A stretch of DNA of 55,870 nt from Terriglobales bacterium. Lineage in GTDB: Bacteria > Acidobacteriota > Terriglobia > Terriglobales > Acidobacteriaceae. This document shows positions 1 to 9,639 of the stretch, piece by piece. Position 1 is the stretch's first letter. Each line of letters starts with the position of its first letter. The translations under genes and the position numbers were made by a program. The stretch is taken from positions 1-55,870 of the forward strand of contig JAATGG010000213.1 in assembly GCA_015654835.1 (NCBI GenBank), in the 5' to 3' direction. The notes under the pieces were generated by a model. It made no database searches, was not told the origin of the DNA, and was given only the letters and a program-made list of their open reading frames with translations.

Positions 1-400
1 CAAATCCAGCCGAGACCGGTAAGAGAGTTCGCCAATGCCAGCCGTAGATGTTGGCAGACCAGCGCATTTCGACGCCCGGTGTCCACAACGCGAAGCACAA
101 CAGCGGCAGTCTCATCGCAGATCGGCCCCGCGCCGTTTGCGAGTAGAAACCAATCCCCAGGATGAAGCTGCCGATCCAGCCGAACATCTGCGCGTGGCCA
201 TGGCGTTCCATCCATGCGGCCGGCAAAGCCCCAAGTCCATGGTTGGTGCTGATCGCCATCAAGTTCGAGAAACCAAGCAATGTTCCCGGCAGCGCCATAA
301 AGAACAGACCACTCAGTATCCAGGCACGGAGCGTGAGACTCTTCTGGTGTTCGCGCGCGATGAGATCGTTGTGAGACTCGATTTGAAGAATCGTGGACAT
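1..400 (-). CDS. Integral membrane protein, NnrS/heme-copper-oxidase-like (partial, runs off left edge)
   Basis: Reading the minus strand from an ATG at 400 gives an open frame to the window edge, so the C-terminus is missing. It has a short polar N-terminus, then hydrophobic helices around residues 25-45, 66-84 and 90-105. A His-rich segment, ERHGHAQMFGW, opens the second helix. That HGHAQ..GW pattern resembles the heme-ligand helices of NnrS-type and subunit-I-like membrane proteins; I infer the family from this alone. The ATG follows the ric remnant stop (404-406) by a few bases and has a GGGGATG-type ribosome site, so the two were one operon. Linkage of a nitric-oxide-related membrane protein with the RIC iron-sulfur repair protein is a sensible nitrosative-stress pair. 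Family assignment is moderate. Confidence 0.55.
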   Translation of the reverse strand, partial: MSTILQIESHNDLIAREHQKSLTLRAWILSGLFFMALPGTLLGFSNLMAISTNHGLGALPAAWMERHGHAQMFGWIGSFILGIGFYSQTARGRSAMRLPLLCFALWTPGVEMRWSANIYGWHWRTLLPVSAGF

Positions 401-403
401 CGC

Positions 404-736
404 TCATCCCCTATTGTTCAGTTCAGCTTCCAGCTTCATTGCCCTCGGAAAGAGCACATCGTTTTCTAAATGCACATGCTGCTTGAGGTCGGCTTCAAAT
501 TCGCTCAAGCCTGCAAAGAATGCGATGTGAGTGGCGCATGCCCAATCTGGTGTCGCAAAGCCCTCGGTAAGAGAGTGGAGTTCAGCCATGATTCGATTGG
601 CTGACTCATGCTCCTGCTCCATCATGAAGATGGGATGCGCTACCGAGCGAAAGCATGCATGTGCTGGCGGATAGGCGACAATCGATTCCTGATCCATCTG
701 AGCGATGCAGATCAGCATTGCGCCCAAGGTGTACAA
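404..736 (-). pseudogene. ric: ric/ytfE C-terminal fragment (hemerythrin-like iron-sulfur repair protein), truncated
   Basis: The frame encodes the C-terminal half of the RIC/YtfE/ScdA family, which repairs iron-sulfur clusters damaged by NO or oxidants with a di-iron hemerythrin fold. Visible signature: VAHPIFMMEQEHESA, then a His-containing helix (ATHIAFFAGLSEFEADL) and HVHLENDVLFPRA, supplying the His/Glu iron ligands. Complete proteins have about 220-240 residues. Here only about 85 residues are family-like, and the N-terminal ScdA_N domain and first iron-ligand helices are missing. Recognisable homology begins near position 700, where an IS66-type transposase fragment abuts it, so the listed start is just the first available codon. 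It is most likely non-functional. Confidence 0.7.
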
Positions 737-1124
737 AAACTCCGCCAGGAAACTCTACACGGATCGTGCCGCTGCTGTTCGACTGAGGCGCAACTGCAGG
801 AACAGAGCTGGCCACTTCAGGCTCTGTTACAACAACAGGCAACAGCTTCGCAGCAGGCTTCGAACGACCGCCAAGAGTCCCCTTGCGATACTCATAGCGC
901 CACACTGAAACACCTGGTTCGAGTTCACGCCGTGCTCGCGTGCTACGCGGGCAATCGATGTCCCAGGCGCAAACGTCGCTTCAACAATACGACGCTTCTC
1001 CTCCGCACTGCGATGGATGCGCTTCTGCGCTTCCGGTTCAGCCACACTCTCGATGACTTCGTTCACTCTGACATCGTCGGCCCGAAAACAACCTTTGTAC
1101 AGACGGCCGTCAGACGACACTTAC
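716..1124 (-). mobile_element. IS66-family remnant: tnpA (orfA) with frameshift and one terminal inverted repeat
   Basis: The minus strand encodes an IS66 accessory TnpA-like protein: RRIVEATFAPGTSIARVARE followed by HGVNSNQVFQ, the helix-turn-helix that opens this family. After VFQ the frame breaks near 905 by one extra T. The expected continuation WRYEYRKGTLGG is in the next frame, ending with TIRVEFPGGVFVHLGR. The outer end at 1124 starts GTAAGTGTCGTCTGACG, close to the GTAAGCG start of IS66 inverted repeats. OrfB and the transposase are absent and the inner end runs directly into ric. This is a decayed insertion whose internal deletion fused it to ric. Confidence 0.75.
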
Positions 1125-1126
1125 TC

Positions 1127-1170
1127 CTAACTCGTTGATAATACGATTTTTACGTCGCTCATAATCCAAA
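1127..1170 (+). repeat. Island-end (att arm) repeat, copy 1
   Basis: A 21-bp stretch, CTAACTCGTTGATAATACGAT, is identical to copy 3 (from 23179). It is followed by ACGTC and GCTCATAATCCAAA. The last part differs by one base from the anticodon-loop region of tRNA-fMet (GCTCATAACCCAAA). Homology with the other copies starts exactly where the IS66 end stops. I read it as the degraded right end of an element that once integrated at a tRNA-fMet gene. Confidence 0.65.
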
Positions 1171-1263
1171 TGAGAATCCGATCAACAGTGACCGATACCA
1201 TTTAATTTGTTTTTCGGTTTCTGAGCCTCCTACCGAAGTAACGAACTGGTTTGGAATCCGCGG

Positions 1264-1341
1264 ATAGGGCCGAAGATACGCCCCTTAGCCCAATTCGGAA
1301 TTGGGATGGCATAGGATGGTTTGGGCTGTTTTCGGCCCTAT
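1264..1341. repeat. Nested inverted repeats upstream of the sigma-factor gene
   Basis: The outer arms ATAGGGCCGAA (1264-1274) and TTCGGCCCTAT (1331-1341) are perfect 11-bp reverse complements. Between them lies the palindrome CCCAATTCGGAATTGGG (1289-1305). The rest of the 1171-1592 gap shows no gene that I can support. The structure could be an operator or a transcribed hairpin in the leader of the sigma-factor gene 250 bp downstream. I cannot choose between these from sequence. Confidence 0.45.
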
Positions 1342-1592
1342 GGTGTACGCGTATTGTACGTATATTCCTCCTGGAAAAGCCCAACTTGTCAGGGCGGGCA
1401 TGCACCTCAATCGTCTATTTGCCTTCGAATCGCTCGTTTGCCCAATAACGCCTTCATCGCACCCCCGTGACTTCCCTGCCATAGAATCTCGGGCAGGCCA
1501 CGGAAACATGCAGCGCCCTCTCGGAATGGAGGAGTGGCGCATCTGCATGATTTATAGTATTTGCAGTCTAAAGCACATTCCCCTAGCCAAAA

Positions 1593-2162
1593 ATGGAACA
1601 GGCCAAAGAAATAAGTCTTACTCAGCAGCTTCGACGCTACTCCGGTAAGGAGCAGGACATAGCGGAGGCAGTTCTTCGTCAGGTGCTGCCGAAGCTTCAT
1701 CAGGTTGCGGTGAGTGCTTTGCGCCGCGAACACAACATGCCAGATTTCTCTCCAACCGAACTTATCAATGAGGCATGGCTGCGCAGTCTGCATAAAGGCA
1801 ACTGGAAGGTCAACAACCGCAACCACTTTTATGCTATTGCTGCTCTTGCCATGCGTCGTGTACTCATTGATCTAGCACGCCGCCGTAACGCCGCCATACA
1901 TGGCTCAGGGGCAGTCGTGTTCTCGCTTACCGAGAACGACAATTATCCTGCGCCAACTGTTTCGAGCCCTGGAAACATTGTGAAGATCGGGATACTGATG
2001 GAGAAACTCGACGAAGCGGATCCACAAGTTGCCCGCGTTGTGGACATGCACTACTTCACCGGTTTCTCCATTCAGGAGATCACCGAGTTCACCGGTCTGA
2101 CGGAGCGGCAAGTCAGAAGTCGCTGGAAAAAAGGACAGAACTGGCTCAAAGACAGGCTATGA
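1593..2162 (+). CDS. ECF-type RNA polymerase sigma factor
   Basis: This 189-residue sigma-70-like protein is of the extracytoplasmic-function type common in Acidobacteriota and Planctomycetes (PF07638/TIGR02999-like). The sigma-2 region is seen in FSPTELINEAWLRSL and in FYAIAALAMRRVLIDLARRR. The sigma-4 helix-turn-helix is in FTGFSIQEITEFTGLTERQV followed by RSRWKKGQNWLKDRL. Length is normal. It is convergent with the small secreted protein at 2168. No anti-sigma factor with a zinc-binding domain is adjacent. This sigma type is often found beside large Ser/Thr kinases and secreted repeat proteins, as here (3135 and 6552). Direct control of those genes is an inference. Confidence 0.88.
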   Translation: MEQAKEISLTQQLRRYSGKEQDIAEAVLRQVLPKLHQVAVSALRREHNMPDFSPTELINEAWLRSLHKGNWKVNNRNHFYAIAALAMRRVLIDLARRRNAAIHGSGAVVFSLTENDNYPAPTVSSPGNIVKIGILMEKLDEADPQVARVVDMHYFTGFSIQEITEFTGLTERQVRSRWKKGQNWLKDRL

Positions 2163-2167
2163 GTGAT

Positions 2168-2998
2168 TCATGCTGATGGCCGTACACCGAATGAATAAAA
2201 AACGGACAGCCCACCTGTCTTTCGTACTGCAGTGACTGTTTGTTGGAAGCCATATTCCCCTGGAGACAGTGGCTCTTTAAGAACAATCCGATAAATGCCC
2301 TGCGCAATCTGTTCAGCACTATATCCTTGCTGGTTTTCCGGATTTACGCCGGCGGATGCGTGGTTGGTGAAGATACCGACCCTACCGAGATCAGCGACGC
2401 GTTCGTCCTTCTTAACCTTCATCGTCACTAACCCCATATCGCGTATCTCCTGATCCGGCATCAAATAGACATAAAAGACTGGTTTCGTATTGTTGATTTG
2501 AACATTTGCATTCGCATGATTTAATTCCTGCACGAGATGCGAAGCTGTTATCAATGAAAAATTTGAACCTGACCTTGAGGAAGGCATCTCGCGTTCCAGC
2601 CTTGTCAGATGCTCCTTGCCATCCTGTCCTTTGAGCAAGACATACACTCCCGGATCGTGTGGCACGACCGGATCATCCGGATTCGTGGGGGTAGCTGGGC
2701 CGGTTGCAGGTGCGGGTGCAAGCGGAGCTGACGTAGGATCAATCATCGCTGTGATCACCGCATTCGACACCCCTGCAGCCTTAAGGGACTTCAGTGCGGC
2801 CACAGAAGTATCAAAGCTCCCCGATGGTGCCTGTCGAATCTTCATAAGAATGACAGAATCGGATAAACCTGCAGCCGCCATTGCGAAGATGTCATTATTG
2901 GTCAACGCTCCTGCCGGAGCGGACTGCTGTGCACATACTGGAATCACAAAGAAAACCAGGCTAAGTACAAAAGCAAAAGTCTTTCTGGGAAAACGCAT
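2168..2998 (-). CDS. Secreted protein of unknown function
   Basis: This 276-residue protein starts with a clear Sec signal peptide (basic MRFPRK, hydrophobic AFVLSLVFFVIPV, then CAQQ with a likely cleavage after AQ). Residues about 33-87 form a helical unit, NNDIFAMAAAGLSDSVILMK and following, that looks like short degenerate repeats. Then comes a Pro/Ala-rich linker (about 88-112) and a globular C-terminal part of unrecognised fold. The start is supported by GGAGCAG a few bases upstream. I do not recognise a function. Its place beside the ECF sigma factor and the kinase suggests an envelope role. Confidence 0.7.
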   Translation of the reverse strand: MRFPRKTFAFVLSLVFFVIPVCAQQSAPAGALTNNDIFAMAAAGLSDSVILMKIRQAPSGSFDTSVAALKSLKAAGVSNAVITAMIDPTSAPLAPAPATGPATPTNPDDPVVPHDPGVYVLLKGQDGKEHLTRLEREMPSSRSGSNFSLITASHLVQELNHANANVQINNTKPVFYVYLMPDQEIRDMGLVTMKVKKDERVADLGRVGIFTNHASAGVNPENQQGYSAEQIAQGIYRIVLKEPLSPGEYGFQQTVTAVRKTGGLSVFYSFGVRPSA

Positions 2999-3134
2999 AT
3001 CTGCTCCTTGGAACCTGATTGCATATTTAGAGGCATGAGCATCTGTCTCTATATGCGTAGATTGCGGAGCTTTCCGACATCACGCTTCATATTTTTGTAA
3101 TTGAAAAGAGCGGCACGGCTATGACCATATAAAT

Positions 3135-6100
3135 TTACATTTGAATATTCTCATACTGTTTTTCCAAATCGTCCGCGATCCCCGAAGCAAAAGCATGAGC
3201 ATCTGAGGGACGCCGAGCTGGATCAAATTCAAGTGCTGCACTGATGGTCAGGATGCTCTCATCCGACAGGAAAATTGGCAGACTTCTGAGCAATTCCTGC
3301 ACGCGGAGAGGTAGATCCATTGCTGCATCCGGCAATAAAACCGAAAGCCTTTGCCCAGTCAACATCTCCACCAGTATCTTTGCAAGACTGTAAATATCTG
3401 TAGAGCTATTTGCGTAGCCGATTGCCTGTTCCGGGGCCATATAGAGCAATGTGCCTGCAGCGCGCGAGAGACCATGCATCGTCTCATCCGGGTCCTTCAC
3501 AATCGCAATAGAAAAGTCGATCAGAACCAGTTCGCAGCCGGGAATGCCGTCTTCTCGAATCATCAGGTTTTCGGGCTTGAGATCACGGTGGCAGATTCCG
3601 GAATTATGAATCGCCGCCAGCGCCCTGCCAACCTGACGCAAATATCTAGGAATGAGGTGCAGCTCGAGTTGACCAGTCTCAAGGTGGAACCGCATCGTCT
3701 GCCCTGCAATGAACTCCATTGCCAGATAAAGCGCTCCGCCCTGCAACCTACCGCTTCCATAGATATGCACTACATTTGGATGGTCCACTCGTTCCAGGGC
3801 TGCTACTTCTTGATAAAAGCGCTTTTCCAGCCAGTCTTTCTCAAGCAACTCGTTGCGAAAAATCTTGATGGCGCATGGTCTGCCACCGTGCTGCATGTCG
3901 CGCCCTTCCAGAATGTTGGCAAATCCCCCGCGGGCAATCAGCTTACCCGAGTAGAATCGTCCGTCGAGCAGTTTGCCCTTGAGTTGGTGTAATTCCGGAG
4001 AAAGCGCTTCCAGCCTCCACTCTGCCAACTCGGGCAGCATCTTACGCTCCCGTTCCTTGAGTTTTTTCCGCCAATGAAATCCGCTGAGAAGTAGTGTACC
4101 CAGGCACAACGCATAACTATCAAGCGCAAACCACGACAGCCACAACGGTTTCAACAGAGTGAAGCTCTGTTCCTCAATGCCGGACCATGCGCTGGCCGTG
4201 GAACCAATCGCCATGCGAGCCTGAACCTGAAGTTTATGTGAACCCCATCCGAGCTTACCGAGCGGCAAATCGAAGCTATTCCCCGATTGCCATGCACTCT
4301 GCTCAGGCAATATACGCCAGCGGAACTGGAAGGCATCGCGGCGATCAAATTGAAGTGAGCCGATATGCGCCACCAGATCTTCCCCGTGTGGAAAATCCGT
4401 AAGCTCCTCGCTATATTGCGCCTTTCGCACACCCACCGAATAACCTGCCAGAAAAATTCGCGGCACAGGCAGACGTGTCACAAAATCGATTGAAGGATGG
4501 AAGTGAGTAATTGATTTGCCTGTGTCGTACCAGATCGAGCCATCTGCATCACTGAAAAATGAAAATCGTGCAACGCCCTGTTCCGGTAATCCATCGGTAG
4601 CTTGCAACTCAAGCCAAGCTCCATTCTGTGCCTCTTCACCGTTGGCCACATATATGCTGGAAGTCGCAGTGCCGCGCCAAATACGTCCATTCCTGTCTGC
4701 TTCGATTACGTTGACGGGGGACTTGGTAACGCCACCGCCCGTATTGAAGATTGTCACCTTGAAAGGCTCTCCCGGCTTCCGAAGCGGATTGGCTACCCAG
4801 CCATACCGGGAAGCATTCAAGAATGCCGTCCACAAATCTCCATTTGGAGCAATTGCCAGATCGACGCCAAGTAAATTCGGTAGCCGGTCCGTCCGGTCAA
4901 TGCGCCGCCATTCGTCCTTTTTCCCTTGCCCGTCCTCGTGCGAAACAATCGTTTCATAGCTGTAAGCCCACAGCGTCTTCCGTGCCCGATCATAACGCAT
5001 GACTGTGCCTTGCCCATTTGGCACCTCCGGCACAAGCTGCAATTCATTTCCAAATACTTGTACTCGCGAAATTCCTTTGCTTCCGCCAAGCCAAAGCTTT
5101 CCATCGCCATCTCTGGCCAAGGACATACCAAACGCATCCACTGTTGAACGCGCCAGAATCCTTCCATCCAATGCCACATGGCTGATCGCGGGACCGAATC
5201 CTGCAGCATAGAATGTGCCGTCCGGCTCCGGCATGATTGCATCCACCGCATGCAGTGTTTGCGTACCCGGGATCAAATTCCATCTACGCCTTGCATTATC
5301 CAGCTCGAAGATACCATCATTGCCTGCAAGCATTCGCCCCTGTACGCGCGCCAGACTCTGCGCTCCATTGATACCGTCATTCTGGTTCCAGTACTCCAGT
5401 TGAAACGGATATGCAAAGCGATACAGACCATTATTGTTGGTGGCAATCCAGATGGTTCCATCATGAGCGACTAAGGCCGTCGCCATTCCGTCGGGAATGT
5501 TGTTTTCGAATCTGGCCTCGGAAAATGCATCTGGCCGTCCATACGCAAGCACGGAGCCATGAATGGCAAGCACGCGTCCATCCGGCCCCTCATCGAGCGT
5601 GTACCCACTAGGGCCGTCCCACGCATCAAACCGCTTAAGCGGGCCATTACCAGCGCAACCATTAAAGACCTCCGAATCATTCAATGCCCATACACATCCG
5701 AACCGGTCACGAAGCACTGCCTGCAATGCATGCCCATTGCTCTTCACAGCATGCGTTATAGGCTGCACACCCCCTCGTGGCCATTGACGTATCTGTTGTC
5801 GGCTGAACTCACACCATCCTGGGGGGCAAGGGAACAGTACATTTCCGCTATGGTCCGTTCTCATTCGTCCTGCTTCGTGCTGCAGAATCAGTTCCGGTTG
5901 CCACGCATTGCCTTCTTTGCGGAAGAGATACAGATCGTTGTACTCAAATTGATAATCGGTGGTCTTTGTTACCAGCATTACTCCGGGACCAGCTTGCTCC
6001 ACCCGCAAGGTAGAACTATTCATCAGTTGTTCAACGTGCCCCCTATGCAACCGATACAAACCACCAGCTACGCGTTCGCCCGGCGGAGCACCCACAGAGG

Positions 6101-6416
6101 GAATTCCATTTCGTGTCGTTACCCAGATACCGCCATCACCGTCCTCGGCAATGCCCACCACCGGTTCATCCGGAAACCCAATTTCCGCCATGGAATAGAA
6201 ACGCGAGCCATCAAATAGATACAGACCATGTTGCGTTCCCAGCCACATTCGCCATTGGCTGTCCTCAAACAGGGTAGATATTTGTTTTGGAGAATCAGAG
6301 ACAGGAAGAATCGGATAGCGCTGGGCAAGCAACGGAACGGCGAACAGGGCCATCCAATACGTCGCCGTTGCCCACCAGAGATTAATTCCGTTCTTGTATT
6401 GACGAATCGCTCGCAT
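3135..6416 (-). CDS. Beta-propeller sensor with cytoplasmic Ser/Thr protein kinase domain
   Basis: At 1,093 residues this is a one-protein sensor kinase. Residues about 12-31 are a membrane anchor or signal. About 40-650 are two-component-regulator-type propeller repeats (for example WLGTQHGLYLFDG and IWIATNNNGLYRF). A Y_Y_Y-like Ig domain follows (FQFRWRILPEQSAW). A transmembrane helix lies near 765-790 (LWLSWFALDSYALCLGTLLL), and the Ser/Thr kinase domain fills the C-terminus. Kinase motifs visible are the Gly loop (ARGGFANILEG), the lysine in CAIKIF, the catalytic HRDLKPENLM and the APEQ motif. The magnesium motif is DFS instead of DFG. The propeller should be periplasmic and the kinase cytoplasmic. 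This architecture normally ends in a histidine kinase, so the Hanks-type ending is notable. Start context is weak. Confidence 0.88.
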   Translation of the reverse strand: MRAIRQYKNGINLWWATATYWMALFAVPLLAQRYPILPVSDSPKQISTLFEDSQWRMWLGTQHGLYLFDGSRFYSMAEIGFPDEPVVGIAEDGDGGIWVTTRNGIPSVGAPPGERVAGGLYRLHRGHVEQLMNSSTLRVEQAGPGVMLVTKTTDYQFEYNDLYLFRKEGNAWQPELILQHEAGRMRTDHSGNVLFPCPPGWCEFSRQQIRQWPRGGVQPITHAVKSNGHALQAVLRDRFGCVWALNDSEVFNGCAGNGPLKRFDAWDGPSGYTLDEGPDGRVLAIHGSVLAYGRPDAFSEARFENNIPDGMATALVAHDGTIWIATNNNGLYRFAYPFQLEYWNQNDGINGAQSLARVQGRMLAGNDGIFELDNARRRWNLIPGTQTLHAVDAIMPEPDGTFYAAGFGPAISHVALDGRILARSTVDAFGMSLARDGDGKLWLGGSKGISRVQVFGNELQLVPEVPNGQGTVMRYDRARKTLWAYSYETIVSHEDGQGKKDEWRRIDRTDRLPNLLGVDLAIAPNGDLWTAFLNASRYGWVANPLRKPGEPFKVTIFNTGGGVTKSPVNVIEADRNGRIWRGTATSSIYVANGEEAQNGAWLELQATDGLPEQGVARFSFFSDADGSIWYDTGKSITHFHPSIDFVTRLPVPRIFLAGYSVGVRKAQYSEELTDFPHGEDLVAHIGSLQFDRRDAFQFRWRILPEQSAWQSGNSFDLPLGKLGWGSHKLQVQARMAIGSTASAWSGIEEQSFTLLKPLWLSWFALDSYALCLGTLLLSGFHWRKKLKERERKMLPELAEWRLEALSPELHQLKGKLLDGRFYSGKLIARGGFANILEGRDMQHGGRPCAIKIFRNELLEKDWLEKRFYQEVAALERVDHPNVVHIYGSGRLQGGALYLAMEFIAGQTMRFHLETGQLELHLIPRYLRQVGRALAAIHNSGICHRDLKPENLMIREDGIPGCELVLIDFSIAIVKDPDETMHGLSRAAGTLLYMAPEQAIGYANSSTDIYSLAKILVEMLTGQRLSVLLPDAAMDLPLRVQELLRSLPIFLSDESILTISAALEFDPARRPSDAHAFASGIADDLEKQYENIQM

Positions 6417-6478
6417 TCAAGTCTTAATTTTATACATCGGTGCTATTCTTTCGGGTAACTTTTCCATTCCGAAATGCC

Positions 6479-6526
6479 GCACTGCTATTGCGGAATGCCA
6501 ATAAAGACATCCTGCAATAGCAGTGC
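6479..6526 (-). terminator. Hairpin downstream of the NHL-repeat gene
   Basis: Perfect 13-bp inverted repeat, GCACTGCTATTGC at 6479-6491 and its complement at 6514-6526, about 25 bp past the stop of the minus-strand gene at 6552. A moderately T-rich tract follows in the minus direction. It fits a transcription terminator. Confidence 0.6.
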
Positions 6527-6551
6527 GAAACCAACTTTGGATACTGCGGAC

Positions 6552-9434
6552 TTAATTCGTAATAGTAAGCGACAAGGGGATCGAGTTCTGCACAGCGCTT
6601 GCGCCACTTCCACTGGTGGCAGTTACGGTTACCTGCGTCATACCGGTAGGCGTGCCTGCGTTTGGAGGATTGTTGCTATTGCTGGATGAGCCGCCACAAC
6701 CTACCATGCCTACGGCGCAGAGGATCGCCAGGGCGATTAGAGCCGTGAGGCCATTCTGGAAGCGTCTGCGCCATGAAAGAGGAATCACGAGGAACAAAGC
6801 TGCCAACACTGCACTCTCTGCTCCATCCTTCCAGCCTCTCGGCTCCGAGTTCTTGTGCAACGATGCTGCAGAAGGAGCTGTCGTCGTAATGGTCAGTTGT
6901 GTTTTGACAAGGCCACCGTTCGGCGTAACGCTCGAAGGAGAGAATGAGCAATTCGCTCCCGAGGGTAAGCCTGAACAGGCAAATGTAACTGCCTGATTAA
7001 ACCCGTTGGTTGGCGTAAGAGTGATTGTGACACTTCCCGACTGCCCCTGTGCAATGGATAGCGTTGTTGCACTGGTGTTCATTGAGAAGTTCGTAATCGT
7101 ATAAGCCGCTGTGGCTACGGCACTGTTGGTGTATCCAGACGCGACGGCAATTGCTTCGATTGTTTCGGATGAAGAAACCGTAATGGGGCCGCTGTATTTG
7201 GTCGAAGACGGAGTCGGAGTCGTTCCATCAGTTGTGTAATAAATCGCAGCGCCACTGGTCGTATCGAAGATTGTCACTGCCTGCGTGCCTGTATAGGAAC
7301 CTGCCACAGGCGAGAATGTGGGCGTGGAGGCTGTGGGCAAAGCTGCGGGGGTAACCACAATCGTCTCCGTATTCGACGTTCCTGGCGGATAGACCGCTGA
7401 GTTTGTGCTGATGTATGTCGCCGTAAAGTTATGCGTTCCCGCGGACAGAGGTCCTGTTGTATAGACGTATCCATTCGTTATATTGGATAGCGCTCCTTTG
7501 ACTAGAGTGGCGCTGCCATCCGTCAGTGTCCAGCTATAGCCGAGGCTATGCGGTTCTGCCGGGGTCTCCATTGCGGTCAGCGTGACGGTCTGGCCGGATG
7601 TCACTCCCGAGTTAGGAGAAGCGGACAGATTAACTACAGGAACAGGGGGAGCAACAGAGACAGAAGAACTCGTCACGCTGACACCGGCCTTGGCGTCATT
7701 GACGGAAATGAATTGCGAGCCTGTGGTATTAAACGCAACGGAGAAACTATGCTTGCCCGCATCCGCAGTCGTAAAGGTGTAGCTACCGGGTAGGGTGGCC
7801 ATGGAATCGCTGCTCTGGAACGAAACCGTATCCGCATAGGCGTTCACGGGATTTCCAGAGGCGTCTTCTGCCATGAGTGTGAAAACGTTCTGCGCGCCTG
7901 CAATCGCTGAACCCGGTAGGCCGCTGATCACCAGTTTTGTGAAGGTCTGCGTGCCAGTTCCCGCCAGGCTGATCGACTGTGTCGCATCGGTTTTTCCTTG
8001 CGAATTATCCGTCAAGGTTACCGCGCCTTGCAATGGCGCACCGCTCTCCTCCGGCTTGAACGAAAGCGATAGCATGCAGTCGCTACCTCCCGTTAGCGTA
8101 AGGGGGCCCACACAATCTGTGCCCGAATTGCTGCTCGATTGGGTGAAATTATTCGATACCGCCACGGTTGAAATGTCTAGGGACTGGCTGCCAACATTCG
8201 ACACGATGATGTGTTGTGGACTATCCGTGCTCGTTGAACCCGTTTGCGTTGTCGCAAATGTAAGTATTGGAGCCGTTGCAACATTCACCTGCCGCACGCG
8301 GCTCGTAGGCGGATCTGATATATAGAGATTTCCGTAGCTATCCACTGCCACAGCCGATGGGCCGGTCAACTCGGCAGCAATAGCGGAACCACCATCGCCT
8401 CCGAAGCCCCTGGAACTCCCCGCCACGGTATAAATGGTGCCTGCAATATTAACCTTGCGTATCAGCCCGCTGCCGGATTCCGCAATGTACAGATCTCCGG
8501 TAGCATCCACTGCGACACTAATGGGCTGATTCAATTCGGCCGCAGTAGACAATCCTCCATCTCCACTGGATTGCTGCGTGCCATCGCCAGCGATGGTTGT
8601 TATAGTGCCTCCACTTACCTTGCGGATCCTGTTATTACCGTAGTCGGCTATATACAGATTTCCACTTCCGTCTACAGCGACTCCGGCAGGCCCCTGCAGC
8701 CCGGCTGCAGTTGCATCCCCGCCATCGCCGCTAAATCCTGCATTGGCGCTACCCACCACCGTTGATATCATTCCGCTCGTCGTGATTTCGCGAACGCGGT
8801 TATTACCCTGATCTGCAACATAGAGATCGCCTGCCGCGTCCACGGCCAGACCTGCAGGCCCGTCAAGCAAAGCTGCCGTCGCGGGACCTCCATCTCCGGC
8901 AAACCCTTGGGTGGCATTTGCACCTGCGTAGGTCGAGATGATTCCAGCACTGTTAATGACTCGAATGCATTCAAATTGGGTGAAATAGATATTGCCGCTC
9001 GCATCCACGGCAATCCCGCCGCCAAGGCGGTCGAGTTGGGCTGCCGTCGCAGGTCCTCCGTCGCCGCTATATCCGGCCGTTCCGGTACCCGCGATCGTCG
9101 TAATCGTTCCCGAGGGAGTGACCTTACGAATGCGTATATTGTCGACAATATAAAGGTTTCCGCTCCCATCCGTAGCTAAAGGACCAGGACCGTCCAGCGC
9201 GGCCGCTACTGCGGCGCCTCCATCCCCGCTGAAATCAAATGTTCCATTGCCCGCATACGTGGAAATCACGCCGGGCGTGAAGGCCACTACGGCGCCCGTA
9301 GTCGGACCGGACGTAAACTTTCTGATTGACTCAGATTTTGCAGATGACTGTGCGATCTGCGCTGCCGCATTTGCCAGACAGCAGACGGCAATTGCCCCAG
9401 CCAACGCAGCGGTTCCTAGCTTATTCCAAGGCAT
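6552..9434 (-). CDS. Secreted NHL-repeat / Ig-like / chitobiase-C-terminal-domain protein
   Basis: I chose the ATG at 9434 because it begins directly with a signal peptide ([20 protein letters not shown], then ANAAAQ). The upstream in-frame codons look non-coding. About 960 residues. The N-terminal third contains at least six NHL-type blades with the recurring units [11 protein letters not shown] and [19 protein letters not shown]. Then comes a choice-of-anchor-D/ASPM-like domain (near 390-500), Ig-like beta domains, and a CHB_HEX-like unit ([14 protein letters not shown]). The C-terminal region carries a hydrophobic helix, [13 protein letters not shown], and a Cys after GMVG. Such proteins are abundant in Acidobacteriota and are presumed cell-surface or secreted adhesins or binding proteins. 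Function is unknown. Confidence 0.83.
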   Translation of the reverse strand: MPWNKLGTAALAGAIAVCCLANAAAQIAQSSAKSESIRKFTSGPTTGAVVAFTPGVISTYAGNGTFDFSGDGGAAVAAALDGPGPLATDGSGNLYIVDNIRIRKVTPSGTITTIAGTGTAGYSGDGGPATAAQLDRLGGGIAVDASGNIYFTQFECIRVINSAGIISTYAGANATQGFAGDGGPATAALLDGPAGLAVDAAGDLYVADQGNNRVREITTSGMISTVVGSANAGFSGDGGDATAAGLQGPAGVAVDGSGNLYIADYGNNRIRKVSGGTITTIAGDGTQQSSGDGGLSTAAELNQPISVAVDATGDLYIAESGSGLIRKVNIAGTIYTVAGSSRGFGGDGGSAIAAELTGPSAVAVDSYGNLYISDPPTSRVRQVNVATAPILTFATTQTGSTSTDSPQHIIVSNVGSQSLDISTVAVSNNFTQSSSNSGTDCVGPLTLTGGSDCMLSLSFKPEESGAPLQGAVTLTDNSQGKTDATQSISLAGTGTQTFTKLVISGLPGSAIAGAQNVFTLMAEDASGNPVNAYADTVSFQSSDSMATLPGSYTFTTADAGKHSFSVAFNTTGSQFISVNDAKAGVSVTSSSVSVAPPVPVVNLSASPNSGVTSGQTVTLTAMETPAEPHSLGYSWTLTDGSATLVKGALSNITNGYVYTTGPLSAGTHNFTATYISTNSAVYPPGTSNTETIVVTPAALPTASTPTFSPVAGSYTGTQAVTIFDTTSGAAIYYTTDGTTPTPSSTKYSGPITVSSSETIEAIAVASGYTNSAVATAAYTITNFSMNTSATTLSIAQGQSGSVTITLTPTNGFNQAVTFACSGLPSGANCSFSPSSVTPNGGLVKTQLTITTTAPSAASLHKNSEPRGWKDGAESAVLAALFLVIPLSWRRRFQNGLTALIALAILCAVGMVGCGGSSSNSNNPPNAGTPTGMTQVTVTATSGSGASAVQNSIPLSLTITN

Positions 9435-9639
9435 ATTCACTCTCCATACTGTTTTTTGATCCGGAACAATTAGCCACACGAAAGCGAACTAAGACTCACC
9501 CGCGGGGTGAAACGAAGAGATCGCAAACTTGTCGCCGGAACGGCAAACCTTTTGCTGTGGTGATTGGTGTAGCTCTGATATATGCGCGAGATCGCGGCCA
9601 TTTTGACATCGCACACGATTTTTCTAAATTACAAATCTG

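Noticed and set aside
6479-6526. Small regulatory RNA from the 13-bp inverted repeat
   Set aside because: Its position right after the stop of the NHL gene is explained more simply by a terminator.
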